Positions 1 to 9,672 of a stretch of 26,977 nt of DNA are shown piece after piece. Source of the DNA: Phaeoceros laevis (taxonomy: Eukaryota; Anthocerotophyta; Anthocerotopsida; Notothyladales); assembly GCA_049999765.1 (NCBI GenBank), contig JBNGIQ010009386.1, forward strand, positions 185,020 through 211,996, read 5' to 3'. The stretch's first letter is position 1, and every line of letters starts with the position of its first letter. Position numbers and translations under genes: made by a program. The notes below the pieces were generated by a model that saw only the letters and a program-made list of their open reading frames with translations, searched no databases and was not told where the DNA came from.

Positions 1-931
1 ATATATCCGATCTGGACATAAGAGTGCAAAAAAACGGCAGGAATGTCCAGCGGATGTAGTTTTGCAAGATCCTGAGGAGAAGCATCATGGTCAGCAGCAG
101 CCCATCTTATGTAAATTCTAGCATGATTTTTTGACATTACGCCATTTCGTTTGCCAAGGTGTGTGCTCCACAATTATGGAGGAAACATATGGAAATCTTG
201 ACGCTGTGGGCACCGGACCAGTATGCCAGTATGTGCGGCAACTAGTCCAAACTCAACAACGGTTTGCTACACTCTGCAGAGTCTGCACTCTGCTGCTGTC
301 ATGAGTTTTAATAGCAATGATAAAAGTGTTCTCCTGTCTTTTAGAATAAACAAGACCATACTATCATGTCCATCATTTGTCCTGGCTTAGTCTTGAAGTC
401 CTGGCTTATTAGTAGTCTTCAAGACTGTGATAAGTTCAAGTGCCAAAAGAAAAGACTGTGATAAGCCATGCAAAAACAAACTATCGTACACCGTTTATCA
501 CCGATTTGCCCGTGCCGCTGCCAGGGACATTTTAGACTACAGTATCTCTTCAGTATTTAGAAGACACCACATTGCGCGACATTGCGGGTTGATAACAGTT
601 ATAAGCTGATAAGTTGATATGAGTATGAGAAGACTCATACGGCCGGTGGACCAGGCAGGTGTCACACCTTCGATCGATTGCAGAGAGCTCGAGTTCTGGC
701 GGGCTCTGCTGGTGACACGACGCGAGTGGCAGCGGCCATACTCGCTACAAGTAGCGCCAGAAGGGACCTGGTCTTCAAGCAATTCGTTCCTCCGCATTTC
801 AGAGTCTTTCACAGCTGTTGCTTTGCATTCTTTCTCCTACTCTCGAGCTCCTCCTGTTGATTCCCCGCTCGCTCGCTTGCTTGTTCAATTCGGCACTAGG
901 GCAACTCAGTCTACTGCACAGAGCAATTGCA
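1..931. other. Upstream region of the LEA-like gene
   Basis: I see no gene here. The 14-base word AAGACTGTGATAAG occurs twice (421-434 and 452-465), and CCTGGCTTA also occurs twice just upstream (near 380 and 401), so this stretch has small local duplications. The segment nearest the gene (about 820-931) is pyrimidine-rich and reads like a plant 5' leader. I could not identify a TATA box or an abscisic-acid response element with confidence. The open frames here have no recognisable protein similarity. Confidence 0.5.
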
Positions 932-1341
932 ATGGCAGACCAGTACCAGCAGACCAAGGACACTGCTTCCTACAAGACCGAGGAGGCGAAGCAGGAGGCC
1001 AGCGGGTTGGGGCAGACGGCCAAGGACAAGGCTGGCCAGGTTGGCCAAGCTGGGCAGGAGAAGTGGGATCAGACCAAGCAGGGCGCCTCTGATGCCACCG
1101 GCGCTACCCAGCAGAAGGCCCAGGAGGCCAAGGACAAGACTGGAAACGTCCTCCAGCAGGTTGGAATTCCTTGCCTTGTCCATACAGAATTGTAGCCTAC
1201 TCTCTGCTGCTTTTGCCAATGTATGCTGAGTCCTGGGTTCATTTTTGTTTGAACCTAACGCACTGTGTGAACTCCTACCAGGCTGCGGACAAGGTGAAAG
1301 AAGTGATCGGCAACGTGACAGGCAACAACGAGAACCAATGA
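932..1341 (+). CDS. Small LEA-like (late embryogenesis abundant) hydrophilic protein, two exons
   Basis: Exons 932-1159 and 1282-1341 encode 95 residues; the intron is GT-AG, 122 bp, phase 0. The protein is very rich in Lys, Gln, Ala, Gly and Thr, has no Cys and no hydrophobic segment, and repeats units such as AKDKAGQ, TKQGAS and AKDKTGN. This is typical of LEA group 3/LEA_4-like and KIN/COR-like stress proteins, which are disordered in solution and form amphipathic helices on drying or near membranes. Exon 2 adds the ADKVKEVIGNVTGN tail, which fits the same pattern. I chose the ATG at 932 because composition changes abruptly there; the frame is open upstream to 818 but those residues look like leader. 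The family assignment rests on composition and repeat style. A stress role is family knowledge, not visible here. Without splicing the frame ends 12 codons into the intron. Confidence 0.8.
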
Positions 1342-1876
1342 TCAGTTTCAGGAATAGCCCTCTTTGGAAGCGAACCCGCTGTTCCTGATTCCAAGGAGTG
1401 ATCTTCATTGTTCAAATGAGTCCATCGCAGGGGTCCTACTAGTCCTCTTGAAAGTTTGTTGCACATTTGTGGTAGTAATGTCCTACACACGACTGGTGTA
1501 AAAAAGCGGCTTGGCAGCTAGCTAGCCACATTGTCAACTGTACATGTGTTTTGGAAGTTGTCCAAAGACACTTCCACTTTTGTAACAAGCAAACTCTTCA
1601 AAGCAATCTTCGTCTTTCGTTTTCAAATGGCAACTGTTTGTTTCGCATGCTTGAGAAGCTTGCCTGCCCATGCTTGCGGGTTGCATGCGCAATGCTTCAC
1701 TCCAAGTCCTCCTACCTCCCCATCAATTGACAGGAGAAGAGTACACTCAGAAAGTTGACTAATTCAAACGTCACATGTGATGAAACTTCGTTAGCGAGAA
1801 AACCGAAGACAATTCTGACTCTGTCTACCTTTCAGATGTCTTACTACACATACCTGATCCATACCTGATTCATACC
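1342..1876. other. 3' region of the LEA-like gene and intergenic
   Basis: Nothing coding is supported. The beginning must include the 3' UTR of the LEA-like gene, but I see no clear AATAAA signal in the expected place. Around 1842-1880 the phrase CATACCTGAT repeats in slightly different forms just before the F-box-like fragment. Confidence 0.4.
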
Positions 1877-1879
1877 TGA

Positions 1880-2179
1880 TTTTGTGGGGGTGGCCTTGTG
1901 GGCATCACAGTGGAGACTGAAGATCAATATGGACTGAGTGATTGCATTCTCAACCCCGTGAACCGAACATGGAGGGTGCTGCCTCACTTGAGCGCCCCTG
2001 TCAAGCCAACTAGTACTGGATGCCTGATCTGGCAAGTGTTCGTGGTTAGAAAAAACTTCACAGCATCGGACTTCAGGGTGATCGTGCTTGATGATAATCG
2101 TGTATGTGAGGGGGTGCAGGTTGCAGGCTTCTCATATATCTACTTCAGTCGTTCGGGTGACTGGAGGACGGTTATTTGA
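1880..2179 (+). pseudogene. F-box/kelch-associated protein fragment
   Basis: A frame open from just after a stop at 1877-1879 to the stop at 2177-2179 encodes about 99 residues. Key pieces are a glycine-rich GGGLVGI near the start, then ILNPVNRTWRVLPHLSAP, then FRVIVLDDN, then SGDWRTVI. This order (a 'what the gene shows' strand, NP..W..LP, F.VIV, a W near the end) is what plant F-box proteins show in the first kelch or galactose-oxidase-like blades. F-box proteins are SCF ubiquitin-ligase substrate receptors. No F-box motif is seen upstream and the remaining blades are missing downstream, so this is a truncated copy. A small intact gene with unseen exons cannot be excluded. Confidence 0.5.
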
Positions 2180-2768
2180 AAACTGCCGAAGAAGCTAACA
2201 ATCAACCATTCGAAACATCGATATGCTTGTTGCTTTCAAATTGTGAAGGGGTCGCGCGGACGCGAACCCCCGCCAATACAAATTATGACGCCTATGCCCG
2301 CCGCAGGGAGACAGTGGAGCAAGCCCCTGTCTAAATGCAATGAGAGGTGCTATTCCAGGACATCACCAGCTTGATAAGTGATAGACCCCACCCAAGTAAG
2401 TATCGGTGTCCGGGTTGGAGCTCAGTCTATGATGGCAGTAAAAGGGGGGACTTGGTACCACTGCCAGTATGGGGTATTGGGCCGTGCCGCTGTTCAGGTG
2501 GTAGCAGATGCCCTTGTGACACCTGCAGCGGCGGGTGGATGCGCATGCCCATGTATGTAGTCGCCCCACATGACAACGTGGGAGGCGGCGACGACATGGC
2601 CGACATGGCCACCAAGGCGACGGATATGAAGCGCCTGATTGCCTCGGTCACGGTTCGTTGTTTGCTGGAGGAAGAAGTTTGAGCTGACGATGAGTTGGAG
2701 CTCGAGTGACAATTTAACACAGTTGCTCCTAGCAGGGCAGGCCTTGATCAAATAATTGACTTCCTGTA
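2180..2768. other. Intergenic, including the kinase 3' flank
   Basis: Several overlapping open frames exist on both strands but none resembles a known family. A short GC-rich hairpin lies near 2249-2271 (GGGGTCGCG pairing imperfectly with GCGAACCCC). It is not a tRNA by any arm I could fold. The right part should hold the 3' UTR of the minus-strand kinase. Confidence 0.4.
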
Positions 2769-4255
2769 CTATACAGCCCTCTCCTTCAAAGAAGTGGTGG
2801 ATGAGGATGAGAGGCCCATCTGAGCTAGCTGCTGCACCACTTGGGTCATGGTGGGCCGCCGCTTGCTGTATATTTCCACACACCACAAGGCCAGAGGAAC
2901 GATTTTGAACAATACTTCACGCTCCAAGTCACCTTTCATGTTGGGATCGGCAACTTCTTTGAGGTTGCCACTCTTCCAGGACAGCCGTACCTGGCAAACA
3001 CACAAAGAAAAATTTCGCAATGTCGATTGTGAAGAGGGTGACGGCAGGCATATCTACCAGACTGCCACACCCGAAGAGTGGTTTCACATTGTTTTGGGAG
3101 CTTACGTATTCTGCTAGATGCATGTCTTGCTTCGAGGTGACGGTGGAAGGGATGCTGCGGAAAAGGTGACCTCTTCCACAAATCATCTCCATCATCAGCT
3201 GACCAAACGCATAGACATCGCTCTTCTCAGTAGCCTTTTTAGTCATGACGTACCTGGCTCAATCCCAAAGGTTTATCCCAAGCATGGACGGTCAGCATGA
3301 ATGACAAGGGAAATGGTGAAGGAAGACTATTGTGCTGAGGAGACATACTCTGGATCGGAAATGTGATTGATGGACTTGACGACGCCGGTGCCTTCTTCGT
3401 CCCTGAGTCTGGAAAGCCCAAAGTCTGCTAGTTTTGCACTTGTGGTCTCTGTGAGCAGGATGTTCTTGCTCTTGATGTCCCAATGGATTATGCATGAACT
3501 GGCTCCCTTGTGCAAATAATGCAGTGCTGCAAAAGATGCCGTTAAGATTCGGCGGAACAGACGAAACTAATGAATGAATGAACAAAGAGAGCCTGCAAGT
3601 AAATGAATGGCTTACCTTCTGCAACTTCCATCATGATCCTTGTCCTCTCCTTCCAAGCGAGTGGATTTGAACGAGCTGGTTTTCCTACATTCATTAGGCA
3701 AAGGCAAGACCACAGTCACATCACAAGGACATACCAACCGGGAAGCCCTTGAAGACACTGAATGAAATCACTTGTTTCTGGACATATGTGCTATACCACC
3801 AAGCCTCTCTGCGAGATCTCCTCCTCTCATATACTCATAGACAAGAATGTGCTTCTCAGGTGCTTCGCAATATCCAAGGAGAGAAACCACATGTTTATGA
3901 TCCACCATGGACAGTATCCGTAGCTGTTATAGTAGACAACTTCTCACACATCAATGAATTCCTAACAGTCAATTGCAGTGGGAGGCACACAAAATGGGTG
4001 GTACATGGGCCCCACCTCATTATAGTACTCCTGTATTCCTTGCTTGGAGTTTTCAGTCAGTACTTTCACAGCCACTTCTTGTCCATCATCCAATTTTCCG
4101 TAGTACACAGGACCAAACCCACCCTCCCCGATCTTCTTCCCGAATTCACTCGTTGCCTTCCTCACCACATCCAGTGACAAAGGTTGGGCCTTAGCTCGGG
4201 TGCACAGCTGCTTGCCGAGTTGTGGCCCTTGAAGAAAAACTGAGCAGGCAACCAT
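2769..4255 (-). CDS. Receptor-like kinase domain, six exons, HRD altered to HWD, ectodomain missing
   Basis: Exons on the minus strand are 4255-4016, 3923-3797, 3684-3616, 3526-3349, 3253-3106 and 2990-2769. All introns are GT-AG (89-115 bp) and all junctions keep frame, giving 327 residues. Visible: lead-in [18 protein letters not shown] (18-35), glycine loop [11 protein letters not shown] (43-53), ATP-binding Lys64 in VAVK, catalytic loop [10 protein letters not shown] (160-169) keeping Asp162 and Asn167, DFG at 180-182, DPE at 203-205, KSDVYAFG with Asp217, and a C-terminal RRPTM motif. The sequence resembles plant LRR/malectin-like receptor kinases of the At1g67720 type. Oddities: the HRD arginine is Trp161 (CGG to TGG would do it), and the usual GTPGYLDPEY reads INHISDPEY. 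No membrane span or ectodomain was found upstream to about 5 kb, and an in-frame stop lies shortly before the chosen ATG. It may be a truncated pseudogene, a cytoplasmic pseudokinase, or the 3' part of a gene whose first exons I cannot see. Confidence 0.72.
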
Positions 4256-6260
4256 GACACCTACTTAGGGCTTGCTTCTACAGTTCTGCAGGTGGCAGTC
4301 AGTCCTGGATCTTGCAACAGCCATGGTTGATGACAACAAAACATCAGTTACCACGTTGTGCTGGCCGAAGTCGGCATTGCCTGCTCCCCAAACCGTAAGC
4401 CGTGGTGAGAAACGCTGACCTTTGCATGCCGAGAAGTGTAAAATGCCTCTGGCACAGCATCACCATTCTTGCTGCCGAAATTGTGCAGGGATCTCTCATC
4501 CCTACCCAAGTCGATGGCCTTGCTGCAGTCAAGGGATTAGCTCCGGGTGTAAGACGAACTATTGTATCATGCTGACGAGACTTAGGCCTTCTGCCTCGCT
4601 GCTTGCCTCATGTCAGGGCTGGTGATTTCTAGGCCGGTCCGGTCCCTGGATGGAACTTCTCTCTCGCAATATTGCCATGACTTATGTTGACGTTTGGGCC
4701 CTAACGGGCATCGAACTGGCATAAAGCGTCGACTCTTTTGTCAACATGGAGATCGCACAGATCAAGTGTGCCCCACTATCGAGACTGGTATGCCTCATGA
4801 ATCATGAGTCTTATAAAAGTCCCTTTTTCATTTGGGAGTCCCGGACCAACGGCCACTAATACACATGCTCATGGGGCATGAGCATGAGCATGAGCATGAG
4901 GGAACATCTCTATCTGGATTTGAGACGGAACCTCCAAACGTGCAGACTGCTAGTAGAGTTCACCGCTAGGGAACATGTGTAACTTCTTGTCACGTCGTTG
5001 CAGCCTACGCCGAATCGGACGTACGTTTCTTGCCGTTCCGTGCGTAGGGCACACCGTTCGTTTCCAGAAGGGGGGTAAACTCCTATTTAAGTATTTTTAA
5101 TGAGCATACTTGTAAGGATCTTAGTTAGAGCGGCTTAAGAAATGGTGGAAACGGAAACGCGTTTCTTCAGGTTTCCTTACGTTTCTTAATTTGGGCCGTC
5201 TCAAGGAAACCGGAGTAGCATCCTTTTTATTCTTTTTTAAAATTTTAAGATTTAAGTAATAACTAGTAAGTTACTTAGTAAGGATTCTAAGGAACCATGA
5301 GCAAGTCTTGCCGGTGTGCAAGTCACATGCCGAAAACCTAAGTGAGGTGGAGGAGGTAAGCCACCTGATTTCCGTCGTAGTTGCTAGTTGCAGCCGCCAA
5401 GTTGTATTCATATTATGCAGTCATGGCGGGCCTGGAACGCAATCAATCAGGAAGGCATGGCTCCAAAGTCATATTTTATAAATTCTAGAAAGACTAGTGT
5501 AGGCGCCTTCGACATCGACGGCAATGACCCGTCCCCACCCATCCCAAGTTAAACGTATAAATAATTTAAACCGATAATTTTCATGTAATGGAGTAGGCCA
5601 TGTGGTTGGGTTTTTCGAGTGGGAAGGGCAAGTTTGGGATTCAACTCCTAGGACTACCTTCATTTTATCCCGCGGTCGCGCTTCGAGGGAGCGCGCGGTT
5701 CGCAACATCCCATCCATCCCACACAATTAAACCATTTAAACACTCTCTCTCTTGCTTCCTAGTGAGAGTGTCCTATTCTTTTATAATATAAGATAATTAA
5801 ATCTAACGGCCAAAGCGTCCGTCGAAAACATGTCGGTACGTTTCATACATTTGAAACATGTTTCCAACTGGCCGGAAACAAATTTCCAGTAACTATGCAA
5901 AGTTTGTGCTTAACCCTTCGAGGATAAGTGTCGCAATTGGTAGAGTTAGGTCTTGTTTTACGTTCAGACTTACATGCACCTAATTATGTGATCAAGAAAA
6001 AAAAAATATGCACATCAATAGATTCCCCTCAATCTCCTCTTTCCAAACATGTAAACAAATCTCAAATCCGATGTTGTTTAGGGCCCGCCATGTCAATCAA
6101 ATGACGTAACCCAAGTCGAACTCACGCCTGGATGCTCGCCCTATGGGCTTCATGGGGCGTCCTCATGATGAGGTCCAATTACTGAGGGCGAACCGATGGC
6201 GGGTCGGCGGGTCAAGCTTGCGTGTTGATGGCGCGAACAGGAAGTGAAAATGCCGCTTAG
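4256..6260. other. Intergenic with short repeats and possible MITE debris
   Basis: No convincing gene lies here; open frames at 4344-4625 and 5469-5791 match nothing I know. The A+T-rich part 5070-5290 and the segment 5820-5895 both carry several GTTTCC/GGAAAC words in opposite orientations, as in a decayed inverted-repeat element. Around 5530-5575 and 5708-5745 a CATCCCA..TTAAAC..TTTAAAC pattern occurs twice, again suggesting small transposon remains. I could not fix element borders. Confidence 0.4.
4863..4900. repeat. GCATGA microsatellite with a hairpin
   Basis: Four consecutive copies of GCATGA run from 4876 to 4899. Just before them CATGCTCAT (from 4864) is the reverse complement of ATGAGCATG inside the repeat, so the tract can fold back on itself. 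Confidence 0.8.
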
Positions 6261-6263
6261 TAA

Positions 6264-6730
6264 CGGTTAATTGGTGTTGGTTCTAAATGGGTGTTTAAAA
6301 CCAAGCTGAATGAACATGGAAACCTGTCCAGGTATAAAGCTAGGTTAATAGCTCGTGGCTTTACTCAGGAAGAAGGATTGGACTACACAGAAACGTTTGC
6401 ACTTGTGGCAAAATTCCAAACCTTCTGCGCTGTCATGGCCATTGCTACTCACGAAGACCTGGAGATACATCAGCTTGATGTTAAAACAACTTTCCTTCAT
6501 GGCGTGCTAGAAGAGGAAGTATACATGTCACAGCCGCCTGGTTTTGAAAGACTGGAGCTGAACATAAAGTGTGTCGCCTACACAAGACCATATATGGTCT
6601 GAAGCAAGCACCAAGGGCATGGAATCAACGTATCCATGCCTTGCTAATTAATCAAGCTTGGATTTAAGCAAAGTGAGGCAGATGTGAGCTTGTATACCTT
6701 GAACAAAGGAAAGACATACATGTTGCGTGG
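6264..6730 (+). pseudogene. Copia remnant A: reverse transcriptase fragment
   Basis: The first frame (6264-6602) holds the start of the Copia RVT_2 domain: SKWVFKTKLNEHG, YKARLIARGFTQEEGLDY, HQLDVKTTFLHG and EEEVYMSQPPGF. A frameshift near 6569 moves the reading to HKTIYGLKQAPRAWNQRI, then a stop at about 6650, then GFKQSEADVSLYTLNKG. The catalytic YVDD box, which should follow, is absent because the sequence is interrupted at about 6730. The upstream integrase and gag are also missing. In an intact element this enzyme copies the element RNA into DNA. This copy is dead. Confidence 0.85.
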
Positions 6731-7124
6731 ATCCTAGCGGTACCAGCGGTGAGCTGGAGCAACAAAACACAACTTGCAGTCATGGACCGGAGCCTGGCCA
6801 GTCTTAGGATTCACCAATTTTTCATTTGGAGGACTTCAACTTTTAAGTTCCTGCTGCACAACACGATGTGGGACATGGACCGGAGCTTGTCTTTGATGTG
6901 GACGACTTCATTAATCCGGATTGACGTTCTTCATAGCATAAGCTATTAATCCGCATTCCAAAGCAATTAAGCCTTTTTCAGGATTTTGGACAAGCTCATC
7001 AACTCAATTGCATCGTATTTTGGTTCGAGTTCGAAACGAAGAGACAAACTACGAGTATTTCATGATGTGAGGAAAACTTTAAAAAGGTATCAAAAAGTGA
7101 GATGACTAAGTAGACATGGAGCGG
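6731..7124. other. Unassigned insert between the RT and RNase H parts of remnant A
   Basis: This stretch replaces the second half of the RT domain of remnant A. The words ATGGACCGGAGC(C/T)TG occur twice (about 6783 and 6877), so it has some internal duplication. I recognise no protein and no clear terminal repeats. Confidence 0.4.
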
Positions 7125-7372
7125 TCTAGGCATTGTTAAAGTCTTTGGAATCTGTATTGGGCACAACAGGCTTTGGCACTTAGAGTACGAGATGATACAG
7201 TTGCTCTCAGCTCAACCGAAGCGAAGTATAAGTTCCTAACGGATGCATGCAAGAAGGTAATATAGATAGTGGGAGCCCTCAACGAACTAGGAGCAGAACA
7301 AGAGCTTTAAGTAAGTTTTCTTTGTGACAACCAGAGCGTCATTGCTTTAACTTAGAATCCCAATTAAGGATT
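7125..7372 (+). pseudogene. Copia remnant A: RNase H fragment
   Basis: The frame starting at 7194 reads DTVALSSTEAKYKFLTDACK, then, after in-frame stops, VGALNELGAEQEL and FLCDNQSVIALT. This is the Copia-type RNase H (RNase_HI_RT_Ty1 style; ALSSTEAEY and CDNQSAIAL are its hallmark strings). There are at least three in-frame stops and the coding sequence dissolves after the CDNQ motif, where A+T-rich sequence begins. Confidence 0.85.
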
Positions 7373-7553
7373 AATATATACATGTGGCAACATATCCGTG
7401 GTAAAAACAAATCTCTCCTTGTATCTTCTTTAAAGCCTAAATTGAAAACATCCTTAACGATGGAAGGATTTAAAAATTAAATTCAAGGTTTTGGGATTTA
7501 TATATCAAAGGATTTATGTATTTAAGGGATTTACTTTAAGGTTTTCAATTCTG
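7313..7553 (+). repeat. Direct repeat copy 1 (RNase H tail plus AT-rich MITE-like unit)
   Basis: This block is repeated at 8029-8267, by eye near 90 % identical with small indels. It begins in the Copia CDNQ-coding segment and ends in an A+T-rich unit (about 7438-7552) whose ends form an inverted repeat: AATTGAAAAC near 7441 and GTTTTCAATT near 7541. Confidence 0.85.
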
Positions 7554-7757
7554 TCAGAACATACCTGCTTCATCACTTTTCATGCATCAAGTCTGGCCCT
7601 ACGAGACCATCGTCCCTAGTCAGGCAAGCACCTAACCTAGTCTATGCAGGTGAGGGCTGAAAGCTACCATAGTAGGTGGCGACGTCTAAATGCGAGCTGC
7701 TGGCAACGGCCGTACGCAACTTGCGCAATTTTGTGCGCCGACAGACGAAGCTCCCAA

Positions 7758-7838
7758 GTGCCCAGTTTTCTCCTGAACAATTGATGGTGCAACCCTGAAG
7801 GTTTACGCACGTAAGTTGAATTGCAGACTGAGTGGGAG
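7758..7838 (+). mobile_element. Copia remnant A: region before the 3' LTR, with polypurine-like tract
   Basis: GTGCCCAGTTTTCTCC and TTGATGGTG here align with GTGCCCAGTTCTCCCC and CTGATGGTG near 10823 in element B, upstream of that element's LTR. GAGTGGGAG at 7830-7838 corresponds to the polypurine tract GAGTGGGGG of B. This shows that A and B are related and places the LTR border of A. Confidence 0.6.
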
Positions 7839-8028
7839 TTTTGGAACTTTTAGTTTAGGGCAGTGCGCATTAGCATATAGATGGGTATGTATACGTAAGT
7901 GACGGTTATGACGGTTGGTCGTTCACACGACAAGTAAGACGACTCACAACACAAAACCATTCATTCTTGCCTACACACGTTCCCGTGCTCACGCTACCTC
8001 CCATCGAGTGTAATCTACCTAATTCTAC
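7839..8028 (+). mobile_element. Copia remnant A: probable 3' LTR
   Basis: The sequence follows a polypurine-like tract and begins TTTTGGAA, where the B LTR begins TGTTGGAA. Its last third (CATTCATTCTTGCCTACACACG) parallels the end of the B LTR. The end is set at TCTACA, just before the duplicated block. Borders are approximate and the terminal TG is lost. Confidence 0.5.
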
Positions 8029-8267
8029 AAGTCTTCTTTGTGACAACCAGAGCGCCATCGCTTTAACTCAGAATCCCAGTTTAAGGGTTAATATATGTGG
8101 CAACATATCCGTGGTAAAAACAGATCTCTCCTTGTATCTTCTTTAAAGCCCTAAATTGAAAACATTCTTAGTAATGAAAGGATTTAAGAATTAAATTCAA
8201 GGTTTTGAGATTTATATATCAAAGGATTTAGATATTTAAGAAATTTAGGGTTTTCAATTTCGTACCC
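8029..8267 (+). repeat. Direct repeat copy 2 (RNase H tail plus AT-rich MITE-like unit)
   Basis: This is the second copy of the block at 7313-7553. Its Copia part reads LCDNQSAIALTQNPS and so keeps residues that copy 1 has lost to mutation (CAG where copy 1 has TAG). The AT-rich unit spans about 8150-8266 and ends in GGGTTTTCAATTT. Confidence 0.85.
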
Positions 8268-8356
8268 CATATAATCTGATGCTCCAATATCGTCGTTACC
8301 TCATTGAGAAATTCCGAAAATCTTTGTTGCATTGTTTTTTACATTACTTTATCTGC

Positions 8357-8402
8357 AAAACCCTAAATCCCTAAATTCAAACCTAAATGCCTAAATCCCT
8401 AA
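8357..8402. repeat. Degenerate telomere-like CCCTAAA tract
   Basis: The tract contains about five imperfect copies of the plant telomere unit CCCTAAA (CCCTAAAT, CCCTAAATT, CCTAAATG, CCTAAAT, CCCTAA). It is too short and degenerate to be a telomere. It could equally be debris of the AT-rich unit just upstream, which contains TTTAGGG words. Confidence 0.6.
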
Positions 8403-8568
8403 CTATTAGGCAACGCTAATCTTGAAATAGGCGAATCCGGTATGGGGGTCACATATTCGAGGTCTGCTTGAGGTAGTCTACCTGTTGGCAAACTATGCAC
8501 AAGGTAGTGAAAACGGCACCAGGTCCCTCCAGTCACTCCATAAAGGAAGGAAAACTGTATCTTGTAAG

Positions 8569-9214
8569 TAGGTGTTTAAGAAAAAATTCATACAGGATGA
8601 TACTATCGCTCGCTACGAAGCCAGACTGGTGGTTTGTAGGTTCTCCCAATGTCCAGGAGAGGACTATTTTGAAACATTTGAGCCGGTGGTGAAGTTCTCA
8701 ACACTGCGCATAGTCCTTGCGTTGGCAGCTCATAGCAACCTAGATTTACAGCAAAGGGACGTAAAGACGGCATTCCTCCATGGTGAGTTGGAAGAAGAAA
8801 TATATATATGGCTCAACCTGAAGGGTACCTGCAACCAGGTAAGAAGGATCTTGTATGCAAGTTACACAAATCAATTTACGGGCTAAAACAAAGCCCCAGA
8901 GCATGGCATACAAGAATTGATACATTCCTTGTGAGATGTGGATTCACAAGAGATACAGCAGACTCCAATGTGTATATATTGAAACGAAAAGGAGCTTATC
9001 TGCTATTATTGACATATGTGGACGACTTGATTATAGCTTCGTCCACGGGCTCCAACAACCTCATGCTGATAGTTAAAAACCTGCTCAAGTCGGAGTTCGA
9101 CATGACTGATGTCGGTGAGTTAAAATTCTTGGAGTTCAAGTCATGAGGGACAGAACGAAGAGAACCATAACGTTGTCACAACGCAAGTACATACTTGACA
9201 GCCTCAAGCGGTTC
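8569..9214 (+). pseudogene. Copia element B: reverse transcriptase with YVDD
   Basis: From the GTG at 8569 the frame reads VFKKKFIQDDTIARYEARLV, then DYFETFEPVVKFSTLR, QQRDVKTAFLHGELEEEIY. A 2-base expansion in a TATATAT run near 8800 shifts it to MAQPEGYLQPGKKDLVCKLH, IYGLKQSPRAWHTRIDTFL, and the catalytic YVDDLIIAS (YVDD at 9015-9026). A further 1-base shift near 9140 leads to TLSQRKYILDSLKRF. This is the Ty1/Copia reverse transcriptase, better preserved than remnant A. It is interrupted at 9214 by a solo LTR. Confidence 0.9.
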
Positions 9215-9452
9215 TGTTAGAAAGCATGTAACCCTATCCCATGGGTTCATGCATGTATAGCCGAACCCTTTAATAATTAGGTTAACGTCGAGATATGAAC
9301 CGTGCCCTAGATTCACGGGGACACGATCACCAATGGCTAATTGCCGTAACTTCACGCTGCACATAACGTCGCCTACGCAACGCATAATTCATTCTATCTT
9401 TCTCGCACTCTCGCGCTCGCGTCTAGTCTCTAATCGATCCTGTAAACTAACA
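9215..9452 (+). mobile_element. Solo LTR nested in Copia element B
   Basis: The 238-bp unit begins TGTTAG and ends CTAACA, a perfect 6-bp terminal inverted repeat with TG..CA ends. It is flanked on both sides by GGTTC (9210-9214 and 9453-9457), a 5-bp target-site duplication. Removing the unit and one GGTTC restores the host coding context (DSLKRF followed by NLAKTHV). A solo LTR forms when the two LTRs of an element recombine. Strand is unproven; + is a guess from C-rich, AATTCATTCTAT-type wording shared with the LTR at 11142. Confidence 0.9.
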
Positions 9453-9672
9453 GGTTCAACCTAGCTAAAACACATGTATGACGGCATTATCAGCAGGAGT
9501 CAAGCTAACGAGGGACCAAGTTGCCTCAACAGAAGAAGAGAAGGTCGAAATGAGCAAGATCCCTTACAAGCAAGTTGTTGGTACTCTCATTTACTTAACT
9601 TGCCTCACAAGAGCCGACATCGCTTTTCTAGTGCACTTGGTATCTCAGTTCCTATCCACCAATGGACGATAG
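9453..9672 (+). pseudogene. Copia element B: linker between RT and RNase H
   Basis: After the solo LTR the coding text continues: TALSAGVKLTRDQVAST, KIPYKQVVGTLIYLTCLTR, ADIAFLVHLVSQFLSTNGR. This is the conserved Copia stretch (YR..VG.L.YL...RPDI...V..LS.F...P) that joins RT to RNase H. A 1-base loss near 9478 changes frame at the start. It stops at 9672, where a foreign LTR piece begins. Confidence 0.85.

Noticed and set aside
911-1408. 165-codon minus-strand frame across the LEA-like gene
   Set aside because: It is the antisense shadow of a low-complexity coding exon and also crosses that gene's intron; no family resemblance.
2249-2271. GC hairpin resembling a tRNA T arm
   Set aside because: No other cloverleaf arms; only a short imperfect hairpin.
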